Source: Aquitalea sp. LB_tupeE (lineage in GTDB: Bacteria > Pseudomonadota > Gammaproteobacteria > Burkholderiales > Chromobacteriaceae). From it: a DNA stretch of 64,000 bases. Positions 8,814-20,990 of the stretch are shown here, in pieces. The position numbers and the translations under genes are program-made. Position 1 is the stretch's first letter. Each line of letters opens with the position of its first letter. Under the pieces are notes generated by a model, which was not told the origin of the DNA, searched no databases, and saw only the letters and a list, made by a program, of their open reading frames with translations. The stretch spans positions 235,986 through 299,985 of the forward strand of contig NZ_JACAXB010000017.1 of the NCBI RefSeq assembly GCF_013391415.1, written 5' to 3'.

Positions 8814-9629
8814 ATGACAGTCATGAATGATTATCAACATCTGCACCAGTACGACACCGGCATCGCCCCGGTAGTGGCCAAGGCCCGCGACTACCCGGCG
8901 GGTGAGGACACGCCGCGTCATGCCCATCCCACCGCGCAGCTGTTGTATGCGGTGGAAGGCGTGATGGTGGTGAGTACGGCGCTGGGGCAGTGGATTGTGC
9001 CGCCTACCCGTGGCATCTGGCTGCCAATCGACACCTGGCATCAGGTGCGGATGATCAGCGCGGTGCGCATGCGCACGGTGTATGTGCGGGCTGACAGTCT
9101 GGAAGGCTTGCCGCAGGAGTGCAGGGTACTGGCCATTTCGCCTTTGTTGCGCGAGTTGATTCTGGCAGCGATGAGCATTGCCGTGCCGTATCCGCCGGAT
9201 TCGCGCGATGAGCGGCTGATGAAGCTGCTGCTGGATGAAATCCGCAGCCTGCCCACGCTGGCCTTGTCTTTACCCAGGCCGCAAAGCCCGGTTTTACAAG
9301 GCTTGTGTGATGTGTTGCTGGCCGAGCCGGGCGATGCGCGTTCGGTGGAAGAATGGGCCACACAGTTGGCGATGGACCCGCGCACCTTGCAACGGCGCTT
9401 CAGCCGAGAAACCGGCTTGTCACTGGGGCAGTGGCGGCGGCAGGCACGGCTGATTGTGGCCTTGGAGAGGTTGGCTTGCGGAGCCAGCGTGCTGGAAGTG
9501 GCACTGGATCTGGGCTATGCCAGCCCCAGTGCCTTTGCCACCATGTTCAAGCGTGAACTGGGCGTATCGCCCAGCAGCTTTTTTGCGCCGCTGCCGGATG
9601 AGACTTATCCGGTGCTATCCGGTGGTTAG
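8814..9629 (+). CDS. AraC-family transcription regulator
   Basis: The 271-residue protein has an N-terminal cupin-like sensor (HAHPTAQLLYAVEGVMVV, then WIVPPTRGIWLP) and a C-terminal AraC DNA-binding domain with two helix-turn-helix units (LAMDPRTLQRRFSRETGLS and VALDLGYASPSAFATMFKRELGVSP). It begins MTVMNDYQHLHQ; a second ATG nine bases later is also possible. It is divergent from the Fsr-like exporter and shares its short promoter region, so it probably controls that pump. The effector is unknown. Only three bases separate its stop codon from the palindromic repeat. Confidence 0.88.
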   Translation: MTVMNDYQHLHQYDTGIAPVVAKARDYPAGEDTPRHAHPTAQLLYAVEGVMVVSTALGQWIVPPTRGIWLPIDTWHQVRMISAVRMRTVYVRADSLEGLPQECRVLAISPLLRELILAAMSIAVPYPPDSRDERLMKLLLDEIRSLPTLALSLPRPQSPVLQGLCDVLLAEPGDARSVEEWATQLAMDPRTLQRRFSRETGLSLGQWRRQARLIVALERLACGASVLEVALDLGYASPSAFATMFKRELGVSPSSFFAPLPDETYPVLSGG

Positions 9630-9631
9630 AG

Positions 9632-9737
9632 CCGCTAACAAAACCTCGTAGAGCACCCGAGTCAAGGCGCGCCGACGCAGACAGTACAATGGGTACGGCA
9701 AGTCGGCGCAACGCAGAATCGGGGGTTTTGTTAGCGG
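9632..9737. repeat. Palindromic MITE-like intergenic repeat
   Basis: The 106-base element has perfect 14-base terminal inverted repeats (CCGCTAACAAAACC at the left, its complement at the right) and a second nested pair (GCGCCGAC at 9669-9676, GTCGGCGC at 9702-9709). It fills almost the whole gap between two convergent genes, three bases from each stop codon. It codes for nothing visible and may act as a transcription stop or be a non-autonomous transposable repeat. Confidence 0.7.
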
Positions 9738-9740
9738 GTC

Positions 9741-11597
9741 TTAGGGCAGGGCGCGGCGCAGCGCGTCCAGCTGGGCCAGGCTTTCATCCAGAATCAGCAA
9801 TTGCAGCATCTGCTCGGCCAGTGCCTCTTTGCCACCCCGGTAGGCATTGGCAAAGGCATCCACGGCGGTGGCATCCAGCAAGCCGTCGGTCTGGCGGTTA
9901 AGCCGGCTGCCAAGGCCGGAAAAGCGTTCGGCCAGGCTGGTTTTCAGCCAGCCGGAGAGCGGCGGGTTGAAACCGCGTTTCTTACGCTGGAAAAAGTCGG
10001 CGGGCAGGGCAGGGTGCATGGCGCGGCGGAAGATCAGCTTGGCCGGTGCGGTATAGCGTTCGCTGTCTGAAGTGGCCAGCAGATGCTGGTACAGACCGTG
10101 GTCCAGCAGCGGGGCACGGCTTTCCAGGCCATGCGCCATGGTGCACAGGTCGGACTTTTGCAGGATGTAGTCCGGCAGGTAGTTGGCAAAGTCGATGGCC
10201 AGCAGGCTTTGCAGGCCGGGCACGGCATCACTGGCTTCCGGGCCGATGTCGTCCGGCTTGCGCCAGTAGCTGAGTTGTTGCAGCTCACGCCCGGCTTGCA
10301 GGTAGCGGCGCTGACCCGGCGTCATGCCGGAGAAGCGCAGCGAATAGGCCTCCTTCCAGCTCATCGCCAGCTCGGTACCCAGCTTGCCCTGTTTGCCATC
10401 CAGCGAGGTGCGGATACCCAGTGGCAGTTGCAGGTGACGACGCCAGCGGGTGCGCAGATGCTTGTTCATGCGCTTGTAGCCTGCCAGCAGCTCGTCGCCG
10501 CCGTCGCCCACCAGCACTACTTTCACGTGCTTGCTGACTTCCCGTGCCAGATACCAGGTGGGGAAGCTGGACGGGTCGGCAAAGGGCTGGTCGAGGTCGG
10601 CCACAATGCGCGAGAAATCCGCCGCCAGGTTTTCCGGTATGTCGATGCGGATATTACTCAGCCCCATGCGCTGGGCGGAATCGGCCGCGTCGATGGATTC
10701 ATCCAGCGTGCTGCCGGGAAAGGCAGCGGTAAAGGTGGAAAACTGCTGATAGCCCTGGGTAGCCAGTCGGCTGGCAATCAGGGTGGAGTCAATGCCGCCG
10801 GACAGCAGCACACCCAGCGGACGGTCCGCCACGGTGCGCATGGCCACGGCGTGGTCCAGCTCTGGCAGCCAGTCGCCAGCCGTGGCTTGCGGCTGCCAGT
10901 AACGGCGCTTCTTGAGCTCACGGTTGGTAAGGTCGAATTCCAGGCAATAGCCGTTTTCCAGGCGCTGGATGTTTTCGAATACGGTGGCCGGTGCCGGGAT
11001 GTAACGGTGTGCCAGATAGGCGTCGATGGCGGTGTGGCTGAACTGGCGGGCAGGCAGAGGCAGGAAGGGCAGCACCGAGCGCACCAGCGAGCCGAAAGCC
11101 AGGTTGCCATCCAGCAGCGCATACAGCAGGGGTTTTTCACCCATGCGGTCGCGCGCCAGATGTACCTTGCCCTGGCGCAGGTCCAGAATGGCAAAGGCAA
11201 ACATGCCGCGCAGGCGGGTCAGCAAGCCGTCAATGCCCCAGGCCTCATAGCCGCGCAGGATGAATTCGGTATCGGAATGGGTGCGGAACACGGCACCGGT
11301 CTGTTCCAGTTCGCGCTTGCCTTCTTCCCAGTCGTATACCTCGCCGTTGTAGCAGATCCACACTTGGCCATCGTCATTGCCCATGGGCTGGTCGGCCTCG
11401 GGGCGCGGGTCGATGATGGACAGCCGCGCATGCAGCAAGGCGTTGTGGATGGCGTCATCCGCTGCGGGCCGGCCTTGTTGGTCCAGCCTTAACTGGTGGG
11501 CGGCATCCGGGCCACGCCTCGCCAGTTCCAGCAGCATGGCATCGGCGGTGGCCGCTGCCACCGGGTGTTGGGAGAAGAAACCTGCGATTCCGCACAT
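9741..11597 (-). CDS. asnB: Asparagine synthase (glutamine-hydrolysing)
   Basis: The 618-residue enzyme makes asparagine, or amidates a related carboxylate, using ATP and glutamine. The glutaminase half starts MCGIAGFF with the nucleophile Cys2 exposed after Met removal, then ARLSIID and YNGEVYD. The synthetase half has the pyrophosphate loop SGGIDS at residues 266-271 and VVLVGDGGDELLAGY. Several paralogues of this family act in O-antigen or exopolysaccharide clusters rather than in asparagine supply. Here it stands alone, so its exact substrate stays open. Confidence 0.88.
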   Translation of the reverse strand: MCGIAGFFSQHPVAAATADAMLLELARRGPDAAHQLRLDQQGRPAADDAIHNALLHARLSIIDPRPEADQPMGNDDGQVWICYNGEVYDWEEGKRELEQTGAVFRTHSDTEFILRGYEAWGIDGLLTRLRGMFAFAILDLRQGKVHLARDRMGEKPLLYALLDGNLAFGSLVRSVLPFLPLPARQFSHTAIDAYLAHRYIPAPATVFENIQRLENGYCLEFDLTNRELKKRRYWQPQATAGDWLPELDHAVAMRTVADRPLGVLLSGGIDSTLIASRLATQGYQQFSTFTAAFPGSTLDESIDAADSAQRMGLSNIRIDIPENLAADFSRIVADLDQPFADPSSFPTWYLAREVSKHVKVVLVGDGGDELLAGYKRMNKHLRTRWRRHLQLPLGIRTSLDGKQGKLGTELAMSWKEAYSLRFSGMTPGQRRYLQAGRELQQLSYWRKPDDIGPEASDAVPGLQSLLAIDFANYLPDYILQKSDLCTMAHGLESRAPLLDHGLYQHLLATSDSERYTAPAKLIFRRAMHPALPADFFQRKKRGFNPPLSGWLKTSLAERFSGLGSRLNRQTDGLLDATAVDAFANAYRGGKEALAEQMLQLLILDESLAQLDALRRALP

Positions 11598-11731
11598 AAG
11601 ACATGATCCTGAATCCTGACCTCGGCACCCGGCTGTCGGTCAGTCGTCGCAAAAATGGAAAACCGGCTGGCTATGCCGTGTGCAGCGCGCCGCCGGTATC
11701 AAGCAGACAGCCTGGCTGTCTGGCCTGTGGT

Positions 11732-14520
<2,789 letters not shown>

Positions 14521-14588
14521 CGCGGGAAAACGCGTATTCTAGAGCCACAGTCGCCGTCTGCGATAGCCGCCTTGCCTGCTGCTGTCCC

Positions 14589-16880
14589 TCACACCACCTT
14601 GAGCGCCAGGTCATGACATACCCGGTTGCGTCCTTCGTGCTTGGCCTGGTACAGCAGTTTGTCTGCCCGCTTGAGCAAGTCGTCCACGTGCAAGTCGGTT
14701 TCGCGCAATAGCGTCATGCCCAGGCTGACGGTGTAATGGATGTTCTGGCCATTGACCGTCACCTGGCTGTTGCTGACAGCCTGGCGCAAGCGTTCGGCCG
14801 CGGCCAGCGCGGCATTGCTGTCGGTATTGGGCAGGACGGCGGCAAATTCTTCGCCCCCCAGGCGGCCGGTCAGGTCACTGGTGCGCAATACTTCGCGACA
14901 CAGGCGGGCAAAGTGGGTGATCACTTCATCCCCGGCCGCATGACCGTATTGGTCGTTGATGTTCTTGAAATGGTCCAGGTCCATCATCAGCACCCCCATT
15001 GGCGTCTGATAGCGCTGGCTGCGTTTGAGTTCTCGCCCGGCCTGTTGCAGGAAATGGCGGCGGTTGTCCAGGTGAGTCAGTTCATCGACGGTGGCCAGCT
15101 GGACCAGCTTCTGTTCATGCAGGTCGCTTTGCAGGGCAATGGCAGTGATGTGCGAACTGCGGTACACCAGACGCATTTCTTCCGGCGTGGGGGTGCGTGG
15201 CTCGCTGTAATAAATGGCAAAGGTGCCCAGCAGTTCGCGCTGACTGCTAAACAGTGGCGTGGACCAGCATGCGCGCAGCGCAAAGCGGCGGGTCAATTCC
15301 AGATAGGGCTGCCACAAGGGGCTGCTTTCCATATCCTCGACAATAATGGTGCGTTTCCAGTAGGCCGCGGTGCCGCAGGAGCCGACTTCCGGGCCGATCG
15401 CGATGCCTTCTATCCGGGAGGTATATCCCGCAGGCAGCCTCGGGCCGGATGCCACATGCAGGTGCTGGCCGTCTTCGGTCAGCAGCATCACCGAACAGCG
15501 GCCTCCCGCCAGCTGGGTTTCTATCATGGTGCAGATCTGCGCCAGCGTATCTTCCAGCGGCTGATTGGAGGCAATCATCTCCATCACGGCATTTTCTTCA
15601 CTCAGCAGGCGCTGGGCCAGTCGACTGTCGGTGACTTCACGGTCGACCGACAGAATGCTGGTGAGCTTGCCGTGGCTGTCGAATTCCGGAAACAGCCGGG
15701 TTTCGAAGATATGGCGCCGGTTGAGCAGCAGCAATTCCATCTCGAAACAGCGTGGCTGCCCGGTGTCGATCAGCGTCTGGCATTCATTTTCAAACTGCTG
15801 GACGATATCAGCCGGCCAGCCTTTTTCCGCCATGGTCTTGCCGATGTGTTCATCGCGGATCAGCGGTGAATAACGGCTGACACTGCGGTTGATGAACTGG
15901 CAACGCAGCGCCAGATCATAACGGGCAATGATGTCGCTGGAGTTTTCCACCAGCGTGCGGAATTCCTGTTCCCGCCTGCGGATGGCCGCTTCGGCCAGTT
16001 TGCGCGGGGTGATGACCTGACTGAGGGCCAGCACGCGATGCGTATCGTCCTCACAGTCCTTGCCCTGCAGGATTTGCTCCAGCCACTCCCAGTGCTGTTT
16101 TTCGTGGCGGATACGGTATTCCAGCTCCTGGCTGGTCTGCCCGCTGTGAGCGATGGCTTGCAGGGCGTTTTCCAGCTGTGGTCTGTCATCCGGGTGCACA
16201 CGCTCCAACCAAGCGCCCAGATCCAGTTGCACCTCATTGGCGGGTAAGCCTAACAGGGTGGCCAAGGCCGAGGGCGAGCCATGCACCAGCTTCTTGTCGA
16301 GGTCGAATTCGCACAGGCCGATGCGCGCACCTTGCATGGCTGTCAGCATGGCCTGGGCTTGCGGTACGGCCAGCACCGCCTCGTCCTGCGCATGCAGCTG
16401 GATGATGCGCCAGCGTGCAGGCAGGAATTCCGCAGGTAGCACCAATTGCTGAATGTTCAGGCGGGCATGACCACAGCGCGCATCCGTCCACGCCATGGGC
16501 TGGGCACTCCCCAGCAGGGCGGTCTGTTGTTGCAAGCGCGTGTACAGCGTATCTGGCAGGCGCTGGTCGGGGCCGATATCCAGCCACTGTTCACAGGCTT
16601 CACCGGCAGCCTGCACACGCCCTTGTTCATCCAGAATCAGCATGGCTTCGCCGGAGTGCTGCGCATTGAAACGCAGGGCATCTTCTTGCAATTGGCGCAG
16701 CCGCCAACGTTGCCACAGGCTACCCAGCCACCCCCCTGTTGCCAGGCCCAGGCTGCACAGCAGGGGCCATTCCCAGGAGAGGCTGGCTGCCGGCGCCGCC
16801 CATGCCGAAGCACTAAGTAACAACAGGGCCGCGCCAGACCGGATGGTGCTGCTGCCGGTATTTGCGCTCAATTTATCCAA
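14589..16880 (-). CDS. Membrane-anchored PAS/GAF diguanylate cyclase
   Basis: The 763-residue signalling protein makes cyclic di-GMP from two GTP. The N-terminus has two hydrophobic segments (about residues 14-30 and 40-57). PAS-like regions follow around 70-160, 185-300 and 300-430, then a GAF domain (about 440-580, with CSVMLL and GPEVGSCGTAAYWKRTI) and a GGDEF domain. The active site is GGEEF at 675-679. The inhibitory I-site RTSD stands five residues before it, so product feedback inhibition is likely. No EAL domain follows, so it should only synthesise the messenger. The GAF and PAS parts point to a small-molecule or redox input. Confidence 0.9.
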   Translation of the reverse strand: MDKLSANTGSSTIRSGAALLLLSASAWAAPAASLSWEWPLLCSLGLATGGWLGSLWQRWRLRQLQEDALRFNAQHSGEAMLILDEQGRVQAAGEACEQWLDIGPDQRLPDTLYTRLQQQTALLGSAQPMAWTDARCGHARLNIQQLVLPAEFLPARWRIIQLHAQDEAVLAVPQAQAMLTAMQGARIGLCEFDLDKKLVHGSPSALATLLGLPANEVQLDLGAWLERVHPDDRPQLENALQAIAHSGQTSQELEYRIRHEKQHWEWLEQILQGKDCEDDTHRVLALSQVITPRKLAEAAIRRREQEFRTLVENSSDIIARYDLALRCQFINRSVSRYSPLIRDEHIGKTMAEKGWPADIVQQFENECQTLIDTGQPRCFEMELLLLNRRHIFETRLFPEFDSHGKLTSILSVDREVTDSRLAQRLLSEENAVMEMIASNQPLEDTLAQICTMIETQLAGGRCSVMLLTEDGQHLHVASGPRLPAGYTSRIEGIAIGPEVGSCGTAAYWKRTIIVEDMESSPLWQPYLELTRRFALRACWSTPLFSSQRELLGTFAIYYSEPRTPTPEEMRLVYRSSHITAIALQSDLHEQKLVQLATVDELTHLDNRRHFLQQAGRELKRSQRYQTPMGVLMMDLDHFKNINDQYGHAAGDEVITHFARLCREVLRTSDLTGRLGGEEFAAVLPNTDSNAALAAAERLRQAVSNSQVTVNGQNIHYTVSLGMTLLRETDLHVDDLLKRADKLLYQAKHEGRNRVCHDLALKVV

Positions 16881-17052
16881 TTGTCTACCCGCCGCTTTCT
16901 GATGCCGCCCCTGTTGACGTTTGTGCGGGGCTTTACTTCATCATGGCACCTGATTTCGGAATTGTGATGATGAAAATCAGACTGCATATGCCGCTATCGT
17001 CGTTTTTGTGCAACAAATAAAGTATGCTGTGCCGATTGTTGCGGAGTGTTGC

Positions 17053-18474
17053 ATGGATTATTTTCCGATTTTTCTCAAGCTGCAGGATGCCGCCTGCCTG
17101 GTGGTGGGCGGGGGTGATGTCGCCCTGCGCAAGGTACGTTTGCTCAAGGCGGCTGGTGCTCGCCTGACGGTGCTTGCCCCGGAAGTGACGGCCGAGCTGG
17201 CCCAGATGATTGAACGGGGCGAGCTAGAGTGGCTGCCGGAGCGGTTTGAGGCATCGCGCGTTGCTGGCATGCGGCTGGTGGTGGCGGCCACCAATTTGCG
17301 CGCGGTCAATCAGCAGGTGTCGGCTGCGGCGCAAGCACAGAATATTCCGGTCAATGTGGTGGATGACCCGGAACTGTCCACCTATATCACGCCCGCCATC
17401 ATCGACCGCTCGCCGTTGGTGATTGCCGTTTCCTCCGGCGGTGCCGTGCCGGTGCTGGCCCGCCTGGTAAGGGCACGGCTGGAAAGCATCATTCCGGCGG
17501 GTTTCGGCTTGCTGGCGGCATTTTCGGCCCGCTTCCGCGAGCGGGTAAAAGCCCGTTTTGCCGATGTGGAGTCGCGTCGCATTTTCTGGGAAAACGTGCT
17601 GGAAGGGCCGATTGCCGAAGCGGTGATGAATGGTCGCGAGGCAGTGGCCTGTGCCGAAATGGAGCAGCAACTGGCATCGGCAGAGGATCGTCCCAGCGGT
17701 GCGGTGTATCTGGTGGGCGCCGGGCCGGGCAATCCCGACCTGCTTACCTTCCGTGCGCTGCGCCTGATGCAGCAGGCCGATGTGGTGCTGCATGACAAGC
17801 TGGTTGCGCCGGAACTGCTGGAGCTGGTACGGCGTGATGCCGAGCGCATCTATGTGGGCAAGGCACGTGCCAATCACACCTTGCCGCAGGAAGACATTAA
17901 TGCGCTGATGGTGCGTCTGGCCAGCGAAGGCCGGCGCGTGTTGCGCTTGAAAGGCGGCGACCCGTTTACATTTGGCCGTGGTGGTGAGGAAATCGAAACC
18001 CTGGCCGCCCATGGCATTCCGTTTGAAGTGGTGCCGGGCATTACCTCGGCAAATGGCGCAGCCAGTTATGCCGGTATACCCTTGACCCATCGTGACCATG
18101 CCCAGTCGGTGACCTTTGTCACCGGCCACAAGAAAGACGGCAGCATTGATCTGGACTGGCCAGCCCTTACCCGGCCGGATCAGACCGTCGTGGTGTACAT
18201 GGGCCTGACCATGGCGGCTGATCTGTGCGCGGCCTTCATCGCCCATGGCAAACCGGCGGATACCCCGGCGGCAGTCATCGAATGGGCCACCACCGCGCGT
18301 CAGCGCACGCTGACCGGAACACTGGAGAGCCTGCCGGCACTGATTTCTTCCTATGGTGTTGCGTCGCCAGCGCTTATCATTGTGGGCAGCGTTGTCACGC
18401 TGGCAGATAAACTGGCCTGGTTCCGCCGTGTGGAAAACGGGCCTGCTACAATGGCGGATTCGCAGCAGAAATGA
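17053..18474 (+). CDS. cysG: CysG, trifunctional sirohaem synthase
   Basis: The 473-residue fusion enzyme makes sirohaem for sulfite and nitrite reductase. The N-terminal part (about 1-115) is the NAD-dependent precorrin-2 dehydrogenase/ferrochelatase, with the nucleotide loop VVGGGDVALRKVRLL. A middle dimerisation part carries SSGGAVPVLARLVRARLE. The C-terminal part (from about 215) is the uroporphyrinogen III methyltransferase, with VGAGPGNPDLLTFRALR and LKGGDPFTFGRGGEE. The start at MDYFPIFLKL matches CysG; the frame is open 15 codons upstream. It faces away from the GGDEF gene. No sulfite or nitrite reductase gene is nearby in the window. Confidence 0.96.
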   Translation: MDYFPIFLKLQDAACLVVGGGDVALRKVRLLKAAGARLTVLAPEVTAELAQMIERGELEWLPERFEASRVAGMRLVVAATNLRAVNQQVSAAAQAQNIPVNVVDDPELSTYITPAIIDRSPLVIAVSSGGAVPVLARLVRARLESIIPAGFGLLAAFSARFRERVKARFADVESRRIFWENVLEGPIAEAVMNGREAVACAEMEQQLASAEDRPSGAVYLVGAGPGNPDLLTFRALRLMQQADVVLHDKLVAPELLELVRRDAERIYVGKARANHTLPQEDINALMVRLASEGRRVLRLKGGDPFTFGRGGEEIETLAAHGIPFEVVPGITSANGAASYAGIPLTHRDHAQSVTFVTGHKKDGSIDLDWPALTRPDQTVVVYMGLTMAADLCAAFIAHGKPADTPAAVIEWATTARQRTLTGTLESLPALISSYGVASPALIIVGSVVTLADKLAWFRRVENGPATMADSQQK

Positions 18475-18535
18475 GTGCAGCCTGCCCCCGGGGCAGCTGT
18501 GTGCCGATCATCGTTACGGACAAGAAGACGCGGGC

Positions 18536-18943
18536 ATGGTAGGTGTATTGGTCATATCGCATGGCAATCTGGGCGCTTGTCTACTGGACTGCGCCCGGCA
18601 TGTATTAGGTCGGGACCCGGACAATATCGCCACGCTGGCGGTAGAAAAAACCGAGGACCCGGATCAGAAACTGGTCGAGGCTTCTGCGTTGGTTGCGCGC
18701 CTGGAACAAGGCGATGGCGTAGTGGTTCTGACTGATATGTATGGTGGCACACCATCCAATATCGCCAGCCGGCTGATTAACCCGGGCAAGGTGGAAGCCG
18801 TTGCCGGGGTCAGTCTGCCCATGCTGGTACGTGCGCTCAGCTATAGCAGCCAACCGCTGGAAATCGTGGTCAGCAAGGCCATTACCGGTGGGTTGGAGGG
18901 CGTGCTTTATATTCTTCCAGGGGACGGTAATGCTGCGCGTTGA
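18536..18943 (+). CDS. PTS EIIA domain protein, mannose/fructose (EIIA-Man) type
   Basis: The 135-residue single-domain protein carries the phosphorylated histidine at residue 9 (VLVISHGNLG), and VVVLTDMYGGTPSNIA is the second family block. It accepts phosphate from HPr. No EIIB, EIIC or EIID sugar permease gene lies beside it; HPr and EI follow at once. It therefore looks like a regulatory phosphorelay rather than sugar uptake, as described for other betaproteobacteria. Its last 14 bases overlap the start of ptsH. Confidence 0.9.
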   Translation: MVGVLVISHGNLGACLLDCARHVLGRDPDNIATLAVEKTEDPDQKLVEASALVARLEQGDGVVVLTDMYGGTPSNIASRLINPGKVEAVAGVSLPMLVRALSYSSQPLEIVVSKAITGGLEGVLYILPGDGNAAR

Positions 18944-19199
18944 AATACAAATTATCAATAAACTTGGCCTGCATGCGCGGGCTTCGAGTAAATTCACCCA
19001 GCTGGCCAGCCGCTTCAAGAGCGATGTGGGCATCGCCCGCAACGGTCGGCGTGTCAACGGCAAGAGCATCATGGGTGTGATGATGCTGGCCGCGGCCAAG
19101 GGGGCCACCGTGGAGCTGGACGTGGACGGCCCGGACGAGCAGGAAGCGCTGGATGCGCTGGTGGCACTGATCAACAATCGTTTTGACGAGGCTGAATGA
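18930..19199 (+). CDS. ptsH: HPr phosphocarrier protein
   Basis: The 89-residue phosphocarrier has His15 in GLHARASS as the site phosphorylated by EI, and Ser46 in NGKSIMGVMML, the site used by HPr kinase in species that have one. It passes phosphate to the EIIA protein encoded just before it. The start codon lies inside the end of the EIIA gene, so translation is coupled. Confidence 0.95.
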   Translation: MLRVEIQIINKLGLHARASSKFTQLASRFKSDVGIARNGRRVNGKSIMGVMMLAAAKGATVELDVDGPDEQEALDALVALINNRFDEAE

Positions 19200-19228
19200 A
19201 TCAGCCCGCTTGAGGAGGGGATGGGACG

Positions 19229-20968
19229 ATGAATATCACCCTGCACGGTGTAGCCATTGGTGGCGGCATCGCCATTGGCCGGGCCCATCTCATCTCGCGC
19301 AGCATGGACGATGTGGCGCATTACGGCCTGGAAGAGAAGGACATTCCGGCCGAAATGGCGCGCTTCGACGAAGCCGTGCGTGCCACACGCAAGGAACTGG
19401 AGATGCTGTGGGGCAGCATCCCGGAAAATGCCCCGGCCGAGTTGGGTGCCTTCCTGTCCTTGCACATCATGTTGCTGGGCGATGTCACCATTTCGCGCGA
19501 ACCGCGCGAAATCATCGAAAAGCAGCACTGCAATGCCGAATGGGCGCTGAAACTGCAATGCGACCTGCTGGTGGAGCAGTTTGACGCTATCGAAGAAGAC
19601 TACCTGCGCGAACGCAAGAACGATGTGTTGCAGGTGGTCGAACGCATTTTCAAGAATCTGGACGGCCATACGCCGCAACTGCCGGCACCGGGCGATTTGC
19701 TGGACGACACTATTCTGGTGGCGCACGACCTGTCACCGGCCGACATGGTGTATTTCAAGGATTCCAGCTTTGCCGCCTTCGTCACTGACGTAGGCGGTGC
19801 GACTTCACACACGGCCATTCTGGGGCGCAGTCTGGACCTGCCCTCCGTCATCGCCCTGCATCACGCGCGCGAGCTGATTCGCGAGGAAGAACAGATCATC
19901 GTCGATGGTCAGCAAGGCGTGCTGATCATCAACCCGGACGAACTGGTGCTGAGCGAATACCGCCGTCGCCAGCGTGCCTGGCGCGACGCCAAGCGCAAGC
20001 TGTCTTCCATCCGTAAGTCCGATGCCAAAACCAAAGATGGCACGGTGATCGAACTGCTGGCCAATATCGAGCTGCCGCAGGATGTCGAGGTGGTAAAGGG
20101 CTCCGGTGCGGCCGGTGTGGGCTTGTTCCGTAGCGAATTCCTGTTTCTGGGGCGCGACACCCTGCCCACCGAGGACGAACAGTTTGAGGCCTACCGCAAG
20201 GTGGCCGAAGACATGAAAGGCCTGCCGGTCACCATCCGTACCATGGACCTGGGGGCTGACAAGAACCCCAAGTGGCTGAACCACGATGTGGCCGACAATC
20301 CGGCACTTGGCCTCACCGGCATCCGCCTGTGCCTGGCCGAACCGCTGATGTTCCGCGCCCAGCTGCGCGCGCTGTTGCGTGCCTCGCACTATGGCAAGGT
20401 GAAAATCCTGTTCCCCATGCTTAACTCGCTGGGCGAACTCAAGCAGTCCATTGCCCAACTGGATTACGCCAAGCAGGAATTGCACGCCGAAGGTCTGCCC
20501 TTTGATGAAAAGGTGGAAGTCGGCGCGATGATTGAAATTCCGTCTGCCGCACTGGTGGTGGGCAGTTTCATCAAATATGTCGATTTCCTGTCCATCGGCA
20601 CCAACGACCTGATCCAGTACACCCTGGCCATCGACCGTAACGACGATTCGGTCAGCCACCTGTACGACCCGGTGCATCCGGCGGTGCTCAAGCTGATCCT
20701 GCATACCATCCGCACCGGCATCAAGGGTGGGGTGCCGGTATCCGTGTGCGGCGAGATGGCGGGTGACCCGCGCCTGACCCGCTTGCTGCTGGGCATGGGC
20801 CTACGCAAGTTCTCCATGCATCCGGCCAGCCTGCTCTCGGTCAAGCGCATGGTGCTCAACACCCATCTGGACGATATCGCACCCATTGCAGGGCGCATGC
20901 TTCGATCAGAAGACCCTGATAAAATCGCCGATCTTTTGCAACTGCTGAATGCCGAGCCGGATGCCTGA
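19229..20968 (+). CDS. ptsI: PTS enzyme I (phosphoenolpyruvate-protein phosphotransferase)
   Basis: The 579-residue enzyme autophosphorylates with phosphoenolpyruvate and feeds HPr. The phosphohistidine is His194 in GGATSHTAILGRS. The PEP-binding barrel shows GVGLFRSEFLFLGRD, TIRTMDLGADKNPK and the catalytic cysteine in SVCGEMAGDP (about residue 507). A good ribosome site (GGAGG) precedes the ATG. It is the last gene of the EIIA-HPr-EI operon, which ends in a terminator overlapping its own stop codon. Confidence 0.96.
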   Translation: MNITLHGVAIGGGIAIGRAHLISRSMDDVAHYGLEEKDIPAEMARFDEAVRATRKELEMLWGSIPENAPAELGAFLSLHIMLLGDVTISREPREIIEKQHCNAEWALKLQCDLLVEQFDAIEEDYLRERKNDVLQVVERIFKNLDGHTPQLPAPGDLLDDTILVAHDLSPADMVYFKDSSFAAFVTDVGGATSHTAILGRSLDLPSVIALHHARELIREEEQIIVDGQQGVLIINPDELVLSEYRRRQRAWRDAKRKLSSIRKSDAKTKDGTVIELLANIELPQDVEVVKGSGAAGVGLFRSEFLFLGRDTLPTEDEQFEAYRKVAEDMKGLPVTIRTMDLGADKNPKWLNHDVADNPALGLTGIRLCLAEPLMFRAQLRALLRASHYGKVKILFPMLNSLGELKQSIAQLDYAKQELHAEGLPFDEKVEVGAMIEIPSAALVVGSFIKYVDFLSIGTNDLIQYTLAIDRNDDSVSHLYDPVHPAVLKLILHTIRTGIKGGVPVSVCGEMAGDPRLTRLLLGMGLRKFSMHPASLLSVKRMVLNTHLDDIAPIAGRMLRSEDPDKIADLLQLLNAEPDA

Positions 20969-20980
20969 TCCGGCTTTTTT
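20955..20980 (+). terminator. Terminator at the ptsI stop codon
   Basis: AGCCGGAT and ATCCGGCT pair around GCCTG and are followed by six T. The ptsI stop codon sits inside the hairpin. Confidence 0.85.
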
Positions 20981-20990
20981 CACCCTATCT

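Noticed and set aside
11700..11731. Terminator after wrbA
   Set aside because: CAGACAGCC/GGCTGTCTG form an inverted repeat but with almost no loop and no T-run on the minus strand.
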